Below, in pieces: positions 1 to 9,838 of a stretch of DNA of 64,000 nucleotides (its first letter is position 1; every line of letters begins with the position of its first letter). The stretch lies in assembly GCF_002272895.1 (NCBI RefSeq), contig NZ_MLAQ01000001.1, forward strand, positions 241,799 through 305,798, read 5' to 3'. The DNA comes from Helicobacter sp. 12S02232-10. GTDB taxonomy: Bacteria; Campylobacterota; Campylobacteria; Campylobacterales; Helicobacteraceae. The translations under genes and the position numbers were made by a program. Below the pieces are notes generated by a model. The model had not been told where the DNA came from. It saw nothing but the letters and a program-made list of their open reading frames with translations, and searched no databases.

Positions 1-575
1 TTTGGAGATTCTAATGGTTTGGTGTTGTATATCTTTCTAGTATTGATGAGAACAATAGGTTGTATTTTGAGATTCAATTTTTCAGCCAAGAGTTTTGCAC
101 CAGGTTTGAAAGGTAAAAAGTCCTCTTTTCCTCTACTTCTAGTGCCTTCAGGAAAAATAACCAAAGGTCGCGATTGTTCAATTTTCTCTTTGGCTTGTTT
201 TAATAATAAAGCTAAACCTTTCTTATCTTCTCTATCAATAAGTATCATCTCAGGACCTCTAAGAGCATAACCATAAAAAGGTATTTCTCCAAGTTCTTTT
301 TTTGCTACCCAACAAATATTGGATGGATGAAAACCTTCCAAACAAATAATGTCGCTCAGACTCTGATGATTCATCACAACTAATGAAGCACTTTGATCAA
401 ATTCTCCAATTTTTTCAAGCTTCAAACCTGTCAAAGAAAAAAAGAATCGACACCATTTTCTATAATGCCTCGCATTATTCTTCTTCTTAGTAAAAAAAAT
501 AAAGCAGACAATAAGTGCCAACCCTATTGCGATTACCAAAGTCGCATAAATAGCCCTTAATTTACTGGATATCAT
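1..575 (-). CDS. plsC: 1-acyl-sn-glycerol-3-phosphate acyltransferase (partial, 3' end outside window)
   Basis: Converts lysophosphatidic acid to phosphatidic acid at the inner membrane, the second acylation of phospholipid synthesis. The visible 191 residues begin with a hydrophobic segment (about residues 9-28). They then show the acyltransferase motif NHQSLSD (residues 69-75, the HX4D catalytic pair) and the glycerophosphate-binding motif FPEGTRSRG (about 141-149). The reading frame runs off the window at base 1, so the C-terminus is not seen. The ATG at 575 lies 14 bp inside the 3' end of the upstream SH3-protein gene, which suggests co-transcription and translational coupling. The neighbourhood (SH3 protein, purQ, purS, purC, ctp) matches Campylobacter/Helicobacter order as I recall it. 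Confidence 0.93.
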   Translation of the reverse strand, partial: MISSKLRAIYATLVIAIGLALIVCFIFFTKKKNNARHYRKWCRFFFSLTGLKLEKIGEFDQSASLVVMNHQSLSDIICLEGFHPSNICWVAKKELGEIPFYGYALRGPEMILIDREDKKGLALLLKQAKEKIEQSRPLVIFPEGTRSRGKEDFLPFKPGAKLLAEKLNLKIQPIVLINTRKIYNTKPLESP

Positions 576-1659
576 TTTTTTTCACCCACCCTATTCTGTC
601 ATCTGCAGTAACGATTTTATAATATTTTGCATGCTTACCAATGATCTCAACCTGAATATTTTTTTTTGTAGTTTCAAGCACGGTGGAATTATGGGTTGGT
701 AAAATACGAATCTGTTTATTTGCAAGTAAAATCGCCTGATGTCGAGACAAAACATTCCAAAGCAAATAAACTAAAAGTAGCCCTAAGATAATCAAAAAAA
801 TCTTTTTTCTTCCAAATACGAAATAAAATACCAAAGATAATACCATCAAACCAATTAGAATCAAATTAGAAAAAAGTAAAAAATTATTTTTTGGCTTAAT
901 GTCATCTTGAGTACTGACGACGTCATCAACAGGAACAATAGGTAAAGAAATATCTTTAAATCGATTTTCGATTAAAGAAAAATATTCAAAAGAAATATCT
1001 TGGACATTTTTAGGAACAATGCAATAATAAATTCCATCTGAATATTCTAGTCCAAAATGTGTGCTTTCAAAACCCTGTTTGTCAATATCAGGAAGTTTTA
1101 AATCTTCTAAATTAGCATTCTTGGCCTCAACTTCAAAAACTAAAATATTATTTGAAGCATCATACGTCTTGGCTTTATATCCTGTAATTCGAAACTCATC
1201 TCCAACCACGCCGACATATTTTTGATTCTGATATAAATCAATAATATTAAGATTAATAGAAGGAGCACTTGAAGAATCAGTATAATTCCCATCGCTTGAA
1301 ACTGCAATTACCTTTAAAGAAGGAATAAAAGCATCTGTAGATTTGATTTTATACCGATAAACTGCTTTATAAGAACCATCGCTTGAAAGCTTCCATTGTG
1401 TGTTTGGATTCCTTAAAATCAATTTATTTGTATTGATACCCCCGACAAATTCAGTACCTGAAAATCTAGCATTAGAAAATAAAAGCAGACTATAGGTGAC
1501 AGGAATCGTTTCTCCGACATAAACAGGCTTGCTAAAATAATCTTGCGAATCAGAAATTTTAACATAGACAATCTTTGCCCTATTATCAGAATCCTCAGCG
1601 TGCAAAATACCTGAAGTCAAGAAAATAAAATAAATAAAAATATTTAAAATGTTTTTCAT
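562..1659 (-). CDS. Membrane protein with signal peptide, two TM helices and C-terminal SH3-like domain
   Basis: Function unknown. The 365 residues start with a signal peptide (about 1-21, ending HAED). A periplasmic beta-rich domain reminiscent of BatD-type oxygen-tolerance proteins follows. Two hydrophobic helices lie at about 259-283 and 287-305, separated by the short basic turn GRKK, and a C-terminal SH3-like module spans about 317-365 ([10 protein letters not shown], then WVKKNDIQ). Bacterial SH3 modules often bind peptidoglycan or peptides, but which side of the membrane this one faces cannot be read directly. The gene lies between purQ and plsC with a 9-bp gap on one side and a 14-bp overlap on the other, so it is probably in the same operon. 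BatD resemblance is weak. Confidence 0.8.
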   Translation of the reverse strand: MKNILNIFIYFIFLTSGILHAEDSDNRAKIVYVKISDSQDYFSKPVYVGETIPVTYSLLLFSNARFSGTEFVGGINTNKLILRNPNTQWKLSSDGSYKAVYRYKIKSTDAFIPSLKVIAVSSDGNYTDSSSAPSINLNIIDLYQNQKYVGVVGDEFRITGYKAKTYDASNNILVFEVEAKNANLEDLKLPDIDKQGFESTHFGLEYSDGIYYCIVPKNVQDISFEYFSLIENRFKDISLPIVPVDDVVSTQDDIKPKNNFLLFSNLILIGLMVLSLVFYFVFGRKKIFLIILGLLLVYLLWNVLSRHQAILLANKQIRILPTHNSTVLETTKKNIQVEIIGKHAKYYKIVTADDRIGWVKKNDIQ

Positions 1660-1668
1660 TGAATTATC

Positions 1669-2319
1669 CTAAAGTAGCGAACGCAACATTGCTAAGCCAT
1701 CAGATCCACCCAAAATTGGCTCTATAGCTCGTTCGGGATGAGGCATTAAACCAAAAATATTTTTTTCTTTATTACAAATACCTGCTATAGAATACACCGA
1801 CCCATTTGGATTGCCAACATATCGAAGCAAAATCTGATCATTTTCTTTCAAAGATTTTAATGTATCGCTATCAGCATAATAACTTCCATCAGCGTGTGCT
1901 ATGGGAAGAGAAATAATTTCTTTGTGTTTATAATTTGATAAAAATCTGTTATTAACTCCTGTAACTTCAAGTTTTTGAGTTTTGGAGATAAAACAAAGCC
2001 CTTCATTTCTCTTTAATACACCTGGCAAAAGCCCTGATTCAGTCAAAATCTGAAAACCATTGCAAATGCCTAAAACAAGCCCTCCGTTAGCAGCATATGA
2101 AATCACATCTTTCATAATTGGAGCAAATCGAGCAATTGCCCCACTTCTTAGATAATCCCCATAACTGAAGCCACCTGGAATAACCACAAGGTCAGTTTCA
2201 GATGGCAAATTTTTCTGCTTATGCCAAACAATAACACTTTTTACACCTAAAATATTACTATAAGCATATTGCATATCCCGTTCGCAATTTGTGCCCGGAA
2301 ATTGCAGTATTGCAACCAT
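1669..2319 (-). CDS. purQ: Phosphoribosylformylglycinamidine synthase, glutaminase subunit PurQ
   Basis: Supplies ammonia from glutamine for step four of purine synthesis (FGAR to FGAM), acting with PurS and the large subunit PurL. It is a class I glutamine amidotransferase: the nucleophile elbow GICNGFQ carries the catalytic Cys (about residue 86), and PHPE near the C-terminus supplies the His/Glu pair. I chose the ATG at 2319 (MVAILQFPGTNCE) because an AGGA-type ribosome site precedes it and it follows the purS stop by 4 bases. A GTG at 2337 would add six residues. About 216 aa, a usual length for stand-alone PurQ. Confidence 0.96.
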   Translation of the reverse strand: MVAILQFPGTNCERDMQYAYSNILGVKSVIVWHKQKNLPSETDLVVIPGGFSYGDYLRSGAIARFAPIMKDVISYAANGGLVLGICNGFQILTESGLLPGVLKRNEGLCFISKTQKLEVTGVNNRFLSNYKHKEIISLPIAHADGSYYADSDTLKSLKENDQILLRYVGNPNGSVYSIAGICNKEKNIFGLMPHPERAIEPILGGSDGLAMLRSLL

Positions 2320-2323
2320 TATG

Positions 2324-2569
2324 TTATTTTTCCTCACAATGAATTGAATAATTTTCTATTACGCTGTTTGCCAAAAGCTCTTGAGCCATTTTTTCAGCCT
2401 CTTGAAAAGCTTTTTGTTTGTCTTGATGATCAAACTCAAGAGATATTTTTTTACTCAATCTCAAATTCTTGATATCTGAAAAACCTAGTGCTTTCAATGC
2501 CTGAGCAATCGCTTTGGCTTGAGGATCCAAAACGCCATCTTTAAGACTTACATTTACTTCAATGACCAT
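2324..2569 (-). CDS. purS: Phosphoribosylformylglycinamidine synthase subunit PurS
   Basis: An 81-residue protein that forms the structural bridge of the three-part FGAM synthase (PurS-PurQ-PurL) found in Gram-positives and Campylobacterota. It contains the family signature LDPQAKAIAQALKALGF (about residues 14-30, the PurS helix after the first strand) and VIENYSIH near the end. It sits between purC (15-bp gap upstream) and purQ (4-bp gap to the preferred purQ start). This order supports the assignment despite its small size. Confidence 0.95.
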   Translation of the reverse strand: MVIEVNVSLKDGVLDPQAKAIAQALKALGFSDIKNLRLSKKISLEFDHQDKQKAFQEAEKMAQELLANSVIENYSIHCEEK

Positions 2570-2584
2570 TATTACCTACTCTTT

Positions 2585-3295
2585 CTAAGCCATAATACGA
2601 TTGAGAACTTCTTGATAGGCAAGTTTAAGATTACCTAAATCCTGTCTGAATCTATCCTTATCAAGTTTCTCATTCGTATCCTTATCCCAAAACCTGCAAC
2701 TATCTGGGCTGATTTCATCAGCAAGTACGATGTTTCCCTCAGTATCCCTACCAAATTCAAGCTTGAAGTCAATCAATTTAAGATTTTTAGAATCAAAAAA
2801 ATCTTTCAAAACAGAATTAATTTGCTTTGCTTGTGATCTTAAAAAGTCTAATTCCTCACAATTCTGAATAATGCCAAGCAATTTACAATGATCATCATTG
2901 ATAATAGGATCCCCCAAAGCATCATCTTTATAATAAAATTCCACAAGCGCGAAAGGCAATATAGTACCTTCTTTTATCCCTAAACGCTTAGTTAAAGAAC
3001 CTGTTGCCACATTTCTTGTTACAACCTCAATAGGGATAATTTTGACCTGCTTGCATAAAATATTTTGAGAATCTATTCTTTTAATGTAATGTGTTTTGAA
3101 GCCTTTTTTTTCAAGCATTTCAAACAGGAAGGAACTGATTTTGCAATTCAACTCCCCTTTTCCACTCTCACTTCCTTTTTTTTCTGCATTAAAAGCGGTT
3201 AAATCATCTTTAAATTCTGCGATTAAAATACCTTTTTTTTCAGTACTGTAAAGCTTTTTTCCCTTACCCTCATAAAGCATTTTTATTTTATTCAT
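2585..3295 (-). CDS. purC: Phosphoribosylaminoimidazole-succinocarboxamide synthase
   Basis: SAICAR synthetase, the ATP-dependent ligase that joins aspartate to CAIR in purine synthesis. The 236-residue length is normal. Visible signatures are the N-terminal YEGKGKKLY nucleotide-binding strand, [15 protein letters not shown] motif ([10 protein letters not shown]), and the family signature [11 protein letters not shown] followed by [14 protein letters not shown]. The ATG overlaps the ctp stop (ATGA, 4 bp), so translation is coupled to the protease gene upstream. It heads the purC-purS-purQ set; the other pur genes are not in this window. Confidence 0.97.
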   Translation of the reverse strand: MNKIKMLYEGKGKKLYSTEKKGILIAEFKDDLTAFNAEKKGSESGKGELNCKISSFLFEMLEKKGFKTHYIKRIDSQNILCKQVKIIPIEVVTRNVATGSLTKRLGIKEGTILPFALVEFYYKDDALGDPIINDDHCKLLGIIQNCEELDFLRSQAKQINSVLKDFFDSKNLKLIDFKLEFGRDTEGNIVLADEISPDSCRFWDKDTNEKLDKDRFRQDLGNLKLAYQEVLNRIMA

Positions 3296-4653
3296 TTTCC
3301 TGCCTCATTTTTGCTTGGAGTTTTAATGATATTCCAAGCTTTTAAAGCATCAATAGCAGACTTTAACTGGATATCGCTATTAATATCTGTTTGAGTGATA
3401 GTTTTTTGCTCTTCTGTTTTTTTGACTTCATTCTTTTTATTATCATTCTTTTTATTTTCGGTTTTTTTGCCGACTTTTTCAAGCTCGCTTTCAAGATGAT
3501 TTCTAAGATCTGCTTCTTTAATCTCAAAACTACTTTCATTTTGAGGAACTGCACCCGGATGAACGACAATATCAGGTTTAATTCCTACAGCTTGAATGGT
3601 TCTACCACTCGGGAGATAATATTTGGCTGTAGTAAGCTTAATTGCTTCATTTTTATCAATGGGAAGTACCACTTGAACACTCCCTTTTCCAAAAGTTTCT
3701 TCGCCGATAATCAAAGCACGATCGTGATCTTGAAGTGCTCCTGAAACGATCTCACTTGCGCTCGCAGTTCCACCATTTACAAGCACAACAATGGGCAGAG
3801 AAGGATAAGGAGCTTTGCCATTCGCTTTGTATTCAAGATTTTCTTCTTTAATCTTGCCTTTTTGAGAAACAATCAACCCTTTTTTGATGAACAAATTCGA
3901 TAAATCAACCGCTTGATTGAGAAGTCCTCCAGGATTATTTCTTAAATCTAAAACAATCCCTTTTATTTCGCCGGCTTTTTTTAATTCATTTACAACGCTT
4001 TCAGTCACATTTTTATCAAAAGAATTTACCCTTACATATAAATATTTTGTCCCATCTATTTTCCTAGCATGAACAGACTTAACTCTTATAATATCACGAA
4101 CAATCGTAAATTCAAGTGGTTTAGTTTCGGTTTTTCTGACAATAGTAAGTTTTAAAGAAGTCTTTGGTTTCCCTCTCATAATATTCACAGCATCATCTAT
4201 AGTCATATTTAATGTGCTTTCATCATTAATTTTTAAAATCACATCTCCTGCTTTGAGACCAGCTTTAGAAGCAGGCGTATCATCTAAAGGAGCAATCACC
4301 GTCAAAGCCCCATCCTTCATCCCAACAGTAATTCCCAAACCTCCAAATTCTCCATCAGTTTGAGCTTTTAAGTCTTTAAATTTTTTTTCTGTCAAATATG
4401 CAGAATGAGCATCTAAATTTGATAAAAGACCTTCAATAGCCTTATCTACAATTTCATTGATACTCACATTATCGACATAATAAGCTTCAATTGTATTAAT
4501 CACTTTAGTAAGCTTGTTGTATGCATCAATTCTTTGCTGTTTTGTTTCAACACTCTTGCTATTGTCGTTATTTTCTTTAGCATAAAGTCCATTAAAAACT
4601 AAAGAGACCCCCAAAAATGATGCGATTATGCCCGACATAAAGTATTTATTCAT
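3292..4653 (-). CDS. ctpA: Carboxyl-terminal processing protease (S41 family, PDZ domain)
   Basis: A periplasmic serine protease with a signal/anchor sequence at the N-terminus, a PDZ domain (about residues 95-175, GGLGITVG through IMRGKPKT) and an S41 peptidase domain. The catalytic serine lies in NGGTASASE and the catalytic lysine in TFGKGSVQ, 25 or so residues later; this Ser/Lys dyad is diagnostic. The C-terminus carries an unusual Lys/Glu/Asn-rich linker (KKTENKKND and following), then a short helical end. The ATG at 4653 is preferred over the upstream GTG at 4662, since AGCAGG is spaced 8 bases before it. First gene of the ctp-purC-purS-purQ-SH3-plsC operon, divergent from clpB. Confidence 0.94.
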   Translation of the reverse strand: MNKYFMSGIIASFLGVSLVFNGLYAKENNDNSKSVETKQQRIDAYNKLTKVINTIEAYYVDNVSINEIVDKAIEGLLSNLDAHSAYLTEKKFKDLKAQTDGEFGGLGITVGMKDGALTVIAPLDDTPASKAGLKAGDVILKINDESTLNMTIDDAVNIMRGKPKTSLKLTIVRKTETKPLEFTIVRDIIRVKSVHARKIDGTKYLYVRVNSFDKNVTESVVNELKKAGEIKGIVLDLRNNPGGLLNQAVDLSNLFIKKGLIVSQKGKIKEENLEYKANGKAPYPSLPIVVLVNGGTASASEIVSGALQDHDRALIIGEETFGKGSVQVVLPIDKNEAIKLTTAKYYLPSGRTIQAVGIKPDIVVHPGAVPQNESSFEIKEADLRNHLESELEKVGKKTENKKNDNKKNEVKKTEEQKTITQTDINSDIQLKSAIDALKAWNIIKTPSKNEAGK

Positions 4654-4779
4654 CCTGATCACCTGCTGAAAATTTATTTTTATAAAGCCTGAATTTTATC
4701 CAAAAATTTATTATTTTGGTCAAATAAATATCTATTTAGCTCTAATTTAAAAAGTTTTAGCATAAATCAATAAAATAAA

Positions 4780-4808
4780 TTGACATTATTAGACTAAACT
4801 TATATAAT
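4780..4808 (+). promoter_or_regulatory. Sigma70-type promoter of clpB (perfect -35 and -10)
   Basis: TTGACA (4780-4785), a 17-base spacer, and TATAAT (4803-4808): both hexamers match the consensus exactly. Campylobacterota promoters normally lack a recognisable -35, so this one is exceptional. Transcription should start near 4815, giving a leader of about 40 nt before the clpB ATG. Confidence 0.85.
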
Positions 4809-4825
4809 GGTCAGTGTATAAATAT

Positions 4826-4838
4826 ATTGAAATTCAAT
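4826..4838. promoter_or_regulatory. Short palindrome in the clpB leader, possible operator
   Basis: ATTGAA-A-TTCAAT is a perfect 6-bp inverted repeat with one central base, placed just after the predicted clpB transcription start. It does not match CIRCE (HrcA) or HAIR (HspR) consensus sequences as I know them. It could be an operator, or chance in AT-rich DNA. Confidence 0.35.
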
Positions 4839-4855
4839 GTAATAAGGAGCTTTAT

Positions 4856-7429
4856 ATGAACCTATTCGAAAAAATGACTCACCAACTCAAAGAAACCCTT
4901 GATCAGGGAGTTTCTTTAGCTCTCTATGGGAAAAATCAAGAAATTGATACCATCCATATCATTTGGGCAATGCTCACAAATACTCAATCTATTTTAAATC
5001 AAGCACTCAATAAAATGAACATAGATAAAATAGCCCTTGAGCTTGAAGCCAAAAGCATTGCAGAAAAACTTCCCAAGAGTTCAAGCGTTTCCAAAGAAAA
5101 TATTACTTTAAGCAAAAATCTCCAAGATGCGATTCATCAAGCTGAAAGCATAAGTGTCAAAAATGGAGACAAATACATTGCTGTAGATACATTTATCATT
5201 GCCAATATCAAATCAGAAAGCTTTATTCAAGTTTTTGGAAAATATATGGATTTAAATGAGCTTAAAAAAACTTTGGAAAGCATACGAGGGGGCGCAAAAA
5301 TTCAGAGTGAAAATGACGATTCCAATTTAGAGTCTCTTGAAAAATTTGGGATCGATTTGACAAAAAAAGCCTTGGAAAATACACTTGATCCTGTCATCGG
5401 GAGAGATGAAGAGATTTCAAGAATGATGCAAATTCTGATTAGAAAAACCAAAAATAATCCAATCCTTTTAGGAGAGCCTGGTGTAGGGAAAACTGCCGTT
5501 GTAGAGGGACTTGCTCAAAGAATAGTCAAAAAGGAAGTACCCACATCACTACAAAATAAACGTGTCGTTGCCTTGGATATGAGTTCCTTGGTAGCAGGGG
5601 CAAAATACAGAGGCGAATTTGAAGAAAGATTAAAAAAAGTAATTGAAGAAGTTAAAAAAGCTGGAAATATTATCCTTTTCATTGATGAAATTCACACCAT
5701 CGTAGGAGCAGGAGCATCTGAGGGAAGTATGGATGCAGCCAATATTTTAAAACCTGCCTTAGCACGTGGCGAACTCCATACAATCGGAGCAACAACACTC
5801 AAAGAATACCGCAAATATTTTGAAAAAGACGCTGCACTTACTAGGAGATTTCAACCTGTTATACTCAATGAACCCAACATCAATGAAGCGCTTCAAATTC
5901 TCCGCGGTTTGAAAGAAAAACTTGAAGCCCATCACAACGTCAATATCACTGATTCTGCACTTGTAGCTGCTGCAAAGCTCTCAAATCGCTACATTACCGA
6001 TAGATTTTTACCTGATAAAGCGATTGATCTCATTGATGAGGGTGCAGCAGAACTCAAAATGCAGATTGAATCTGAACCAACAGAACTTTCTAATATCAAA
6101 AGACAAATCCAGCGCCTTGAAGTCGAAAAACAGGCTTTAAATATGGAAAAAAAGGATAGCAACAAAGCAAGAATTGAAGAAATACAAAAAGAACTCAGCG
6201 ATGCCAATGAGGAAAAAATACGTTTGGAAGCACAATTTGAGAATGAAAAATCCATATTTAAAGAAATAGCCCAAATCAAAAGCGACATTGATGCATTAAA
6301 AAGAGAATCAGAATTGGCAAAACGAAATGGGGATTACAATAAGGCTGCTGAAATTGACTACAGCAAAATCCCTCAAAAAGAGACCAAAGAAAAAGAACTC
6401 AATGAAAAATGGGACAAAATGCAAGAAAACGGCACTCTACTCAAAAATGCAGTGACTGAAGAAAGTATAGCAGGCATTGTGAGTAGATGGACACAAATCC
6501 CAATTCAAAAAATGCTCCAAGGCGAAAAAGAAAAAATTCTAGGCGTGGAGGACGAACTTAGAAAAACAGTAGTCGGACAAGATAAAGCGCTAAAAGCCAT
6601 ATCAAGAGCCATCAAAAGAAACAAAGCTGGCTTAAGCGAAAACAACAGACCTATAGGAAGTTTCTTGTTCTTAGGACCTACAGGGGTTGGCAAAACCCAA
6701 AGCGCAAAATCTTTGGCTCAATTTCTCTTTGACAGCGATAAAAATTTGATTCGAATTGATATGAGTGAATATATGGAAAAGCATGCTGCCAGCAGACTTG
6801 TAGGAGCTCCTCCGGGATATGTCGGATATGAAGAGGGTGGCCAGCTCACTGAGGCAGTGCGCAGGAAGCCCTATTCCGTAGTCTTATTTGATGAAATTGA
6901 AAAAGCCCATCCTGATGTTTTTAACATATTACTCCAAGTGTTAGATGATGGTCGCCTAACAGACAACAAAGGGGTTACCATAGATTTTAGAAATACTATT
7001 ATCATCCTTACAAGTAACATTGCCAGCGATAAAATTATGGAAATTAAAGATGAAAAAGAAAGGGAAAATGCCGTTAATGAAGCGCTCAAAAAATACTTTA
7101 AACCAGAGTTTTTGAATCGTCTTGATGACATTGTGATCTTTAACCCCTTAGATATGGCAGGCATAGTTCAAATCGTGGATATTATGTTTGAAAGTATCGC
7201 AAAAAAAGTTTCTGAAAAAGGAATAACACTCAAACTCACTCAAAACGCAAAAGAATTGATTGCAAAAGTAGGCTTTGATCCGGTATATGGAGCCAGACCA
7301 CTTAAAAGAGCTTTATATGAAGAAGTTGAAGATAGACTTGCTGAGCTTATTTTAGAAGATAAGGTTAAAGAAGGAAATAGTGTAACTTTTGATGTGAAAA
7401 ATGAGCAGGTTATTCCTCAAATCAGTTAA
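4856..7429 (+). CDS. clpB: ATP-dependent disaggregase ClpB
   Basis: A Hsp100 protein unfoldase that rescues aggregated proteins together with DnaK. The 857 residues hold the Clp N-domain repeats, first AAA+ module (Walker A GEPGVGKT near residue 206, Walker B LFIDEIHT), a long coiled-coil middle domain (about 400-525, which separates ClpB from ClpA/ClpC), a second AAA+ module (GPTGVGKT near 607, [11 protein letters not shown]) and the C-terminal D2-small domain ending [10 protein letters not shown]. The ATG at 4856 is preferred over the TTG/ATG further upstream because AAGGAG lies 6-7 bases before it and the protein then starts [13 protein letters not shown] as in homologues. It is transcribed alone, divergent from ctp. 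Confidence 0.97.
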   Translation: MNLFEKMTHQLKETLDQGVSLALYGKNQEIDTIHIIWAMLTNTQSILNQALNKMNIDKIALELEAKSIAEKLPKSSSVSKENITLSKNLQDAIHQAESISVKNGDKYIAVDTFIIANIKSESFIQVFGKYMDLNELKKTLESIRGGAKIQSENDDSNLESLEKFGIDLTKKALENTLDPVIGRDEEISRMMQILIRKTKNNPILLGEPGVGKTAVVEGLAQRIVKKEVPTSLQNKRVVALDMSSLVAGAKYRGEFEERLKKVIEEVKKAGNIILFIDEIHTIVGAGASEGSMDAANILKPALARGELHTIGATTLKEYRKYFEKDAALTRRFQPVILNEPNINEALQILRGLKEKLEAHHNVNITDSALVAAAKLSNRYITDRFLPDKAIDLIDEGAAELKMQIESEPTELSNIKRQIQRLEVEKQALNMEKKDSNKARIEEIQKELSDANEEKIRLEAQFENEKSIFKEIAQIKSDIDALKRESELAKRNGDYNKAAEIDYSKIPQKETKEKELNEKWDKMQENGTLLKNAVTEESIAGIVSRWTQIPIQKMLQGEKEKILGVEDELRKTVVGQDKALKAISRAIKRNKAGLSENNRPIGSFLFLGPTGVGKTQSAKSLAQFLFDSDKNLIRIDMSEYMEKHAASRLVGAPPGYVGYEEGGQLTEAVRRKPYSVVLFDEIEKAHPDVFNILLQVLDDGRLTDNKGVTIDFRNTIIILTSNIASDKIMEIKDEKERENAVNEALKKYFKPEFLNRLDDIVIFNPLDMAGIVQIVDIMFESIAKKVSEKGITLKLTQNAKELIAKVGFDPVYGARPLKRALYEEVEDRLAELILEDKVKEGNSVTFDVKNEQVIPQIS

Positions 7430-7466
7430 GTTCCCTCAAACCAAACAAGCATAAATTGTAAAAAAA

Positions 7467-7478
7467 GGGGGGGGGGGG
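7467..7478 (+). repeat. Homopolymeric G12 tract upstream of the permease gene
   Basis: Twelve consecutive guanines in the clpB-permease intergenic space, directly preceded by a run of A and followed by an 8-bp perfect palindrome (7478-7495, GATCTTAT-CA-ATAAGATC). G tracts of this length slip during replication in Helicobacter and Campylobacter and drive phase variation. This one lies 41 bp upstream of one -10-like TATAAT (7520-7525) and about 88 bp upstream of another (TACAAT, 7567-7572), so any effect would be on permease transcription. Confidence 0.8.
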
Positions 7479-7606
7479 ATCTTATCAATAAGATCCAAAT
7501 AGTCCATAAGTCTTTCAATTATAATTAAATAAAAATCATTTTATGTATTTTTATAAACAAATACTCTACAATTCTTTATTTTATTTTTAATATCATTGGA
7601 GACATA

Positions 7607-8911
7607 ATGGGTTTTTTGGATAAATATTTTCAGCTCACTCAAAATCGCACAAATATAAAAACCGAAGCTTTGGCAGGTTTTACGATATTTTTGACAATGC
7701 TCTACATTATTCCTGTAGGTTCGCAAATCCTTTCTGAAGCGGGTATGCCAAAAAACGAACTCATTACCGCAATTTCCTTAGTCACTGCTTTAGCAACCCT
7801 GCTTACAGGAATATGGGCAAATACTCCGGTTGCAATGAGCGTAGGAATGGGATTAAATGCCTATTTTACCTATGGACTCGTGCAAGGTATGGGGCTTAGT
7901 TGGCAACAGGCTTTGGGAGCAGTTTTTTTATCAGGCATTATTTTTTTAATTATTTCTTTTACTAAGCTTAGGGTTTGGATCATACAAAGCATACCCAAAG
8001 ATCTCAGATTTGCTTTATGTGCAGGACTTGGTGCTTTTATCGCAACCATTGGCTTCAAATCTTTAGGTTTTATTACGATCACTCCATCTGGTCTAATGAC
8101 TTTAGGCACCCTTTCCTCTCCTCAGATTTTAATCGGCATATTCGGCGTACTTTTGATGCTCTTATTACATAACCTTAAGGTTCAGGGGGCTTTTATTATC
8201 GGAATTTTGATCTGCAGTCTAATTGCTTGGGTATCAGGACTAGCCTCAATGCCTTCAAAAATCATTTCTACCCCTTCTTCAATCTCTGGCATAGCAATGC
8301 AATTTGATCTTGCAGGTATCTTTAGTATTGCACTAATTCCGGCTATTATCGCCCTTTTAATTACAGATTTGTTTGATTCCTTAGGAACTCTTGCAGGTGT
8401 CGGGGCAAAAGCCAAAATGTTTCAAGATACAAGCGGAAAAGATAAAAAACTTGAAAAAACCTTGCAGGTAGATGCTGCTGCTACAACCGCAGGAGCAATG
8501 TTTGGTCTCTCTACGACAACAGCATTTTTAGAAAGCTCTGCAGGCGTTGCTTCCGGAGGTCGAACAGGATTAACAGCTATTTTTTGCGCATTTTTCTTTG
8601 CGCTGACTTTATTTTTTCTACCCATTTTCAATGCTATCCCAGATTATGCAATTTATCCAACGTTGATTGTTGTAGGAGCTTTGATGTTTTCTGAAATTAG
8701 ACATATTGATTTTGAAGATTTTCCCATTGCAAGCGCAAGTTTTTTTACGATTATCCTAATGCCTCTTAGTTCTTCCATCACTACAGGGCTTGCAAGCGGT
8801 TTTATTGTCTATGTCTTGATGTGCGGATTCAAAAAACAATGGCACAGAATCAATCTAGGAATTATTATTTTATTTTTAATCAGCTTGATACCGTTTCTAT
8901 TCCAAAATTAA
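7607..8911 (+). CDS. NCS2 (AzgA/PbuG-type) purine permease
   Basis: A predicted proton-coupled importer for guanine, hypoxanthine or adenine at the inner membrane. The 434 residues form about twelve hydrophobic helices. Family features are GFTIFLTMLYIIPVG near the N-terminus, GMGLNAYFTYGLVQGMG in the third helix region, and STTTAFLESSAGVASGGRTGLTA in the substrate-binding re-entrant region (positions about 302-324). The AzgA-like branch fits these better than the UraA/XanQ branch. Monocistronic: a 177-bp gap separates it from clpB and it converges with the radical-SAM gene, 6 bp apart. Substrate cannot be fixed from sequence. Confidence 0.9.
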   Translation: MGFLDKYFQLTQNRTNIKTEALAGFTIFLTMLYIIPVGSQILSEAGMPKNELITAISLVTALATLLTGIWANTPVAMSVGMGLNAYFTYGLVQGMGLSWQQALGAVFLSGIIFLIISFTKLRVWIIQSIPKDLRFALCAGLGAFIATIGFKSLGFITITPSGLMTLGTLSSPQILIGIFGVLLMLLLHNLKVQGAFIIGILICSLIAWVSGLASMPSKIISTPSSISGIAMQFDLAGIFSIALIPAIIALLITDLFDSLGTLAGVGAKAKMFQDTSGKDKKLEKTLQVDAAATTAGAMFGLSTTTAFLESSAGVASGGRTGLTAIFCAFFFALTLFFLPIFNAIPDYAIYPTLIVVGALMFSEIRHIDFEDFPIASASFFTIILMPLSSSITTGLASGFIVYVLMCGFKKQWHRINLGIIILFLISLIPFLFQN

Positions 8912-8917
8912 TGCTCA

Positions 8918-9838
8918 CTATCTTTTAATCGTATAAAATTCCAAATTCACGACTTTTTTTAAAAAAAGCTTCTTTTCCTTAAGAAGCTCTTCAATGATGT
9001 TTAAAGTCTTTTTATCAAACAAAATCGGGGCTTCCAAAACGCTCACAGGTCTTCTGGCAATAAATTCCATCACATCTTCTGCAGAATAAGCAGCGCCAAT
9101 TGCAGACATATCTTTTTTTCTATGTGGAAGATTTACATACATCCCATCAAATTCTTTGGCTATATCGGCAAGTTTTTGATAATCAATCGCTGCAGCTTTA
9201 TAGGCAGGAGGTCTATCTACAGTGCCTAAATCGACTCTGCTAATCGCAATACGCTTTAAAAATTTTGCAATAGATTTGATATTTTCAATCGCATCATTGA
9301 CTCCCTCAACTATTAAGACTTCTGCAACTAATTTTCCCTTATAAATGCGAGCAAAATCCTCTATGCCTCTCAATAAATTCTCTAAAAGAATTTCCCTATA
9401 AGGACGATCCACTCTTAAAAAATTTTTCTCCAATGCGCCATCAAGAGAAAATTTGACAATGTCAAACAAACACAAAGCTCTTTGAATTTTTTCTTCACCA
9501 AACCTTGAACCATTGCTTAAAATCAATGTCGAAACCCCTTTTGGCACATAAGGCTTGATTGCTTCCATAAACTCAAACAAATATGGATAAAGAGTCGGCT
9601 CCCCATTTGCTGTGATTGTCAAAACATCAATTTTTGGATTTTTACGCAGGGATTGCAAAACACTTTCAATTAAAATTTGAAGATCTAAAATTTCTGTCAT
9701 TTTTGCTTGGGCTTTTTTGCCTTCAAGTTCGCAATAAAGACAATCAAAGTTGCATTGTTTGAAACTTGGAGAAAGATCAACGCCTAAAGATAAACCAAAT
9801 CTCCTAGAAATAACAGGTCCAAATACAATATTTTTCAT
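8918..9838 (-). CDS. Radical SAM protein (Elp3-unrelated, conserved in Helicobacter next to topA)
   Basis: The 306 residues contain the radical-SAM cluster motif CNFDCLYCE (cysteines 29, 33, 36), which binds a [4Fe-4S] cluster and S-adenosylmethionine. TANGEPTLYP is the glycine/glutamate SAM-contact motif. The segment PVISRRFGLSLGVDL and the winged-helix-like C-terminal part (FDKKTLNIIEELLKEK) are typical of the family annotated as a molybdenum cofactor/tRNA-wybutosine-like radical-SAM protein. The substrate is unknown. The start codon overlaps the topA stop by 4 bp, so the two are co-translated. I recall the same arrangement in H. pylori. Confidence 0.88.
   Translation of the reverse strand: MKNIVFGPVISRRFGLSLGVDLSPSFKQCNFDCLYCELEGKKAQAKMTEILDLQILIESVLQSLRKNPKIDVLTITANGEPTLYPYLFEFMEAIKPYVPKGVSTLILSNGSRFGEEKIQRALCLFDIVKFSLDGALEKNFLRVDRPYREILLENLLRGIEDFARIYKGKLVAEVLIVEGVNDAIENIKSIAKFLKRIAISRVDLGTVDRPPAYKAAAIDYQKLADIAKEFDGMYVNLPHRKKDMSAIGAAYSAEDVMEFIARRPVSVLEAPILFDKKTLNIIEELLKEKKLFLKKVVNLEFYTIKR

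Noticed and set aside
19..270. Plus-strand 83-aa frame at the window start
   Set aside because: Antisense to plsC, whose catalytic motifs are on the minus strand.
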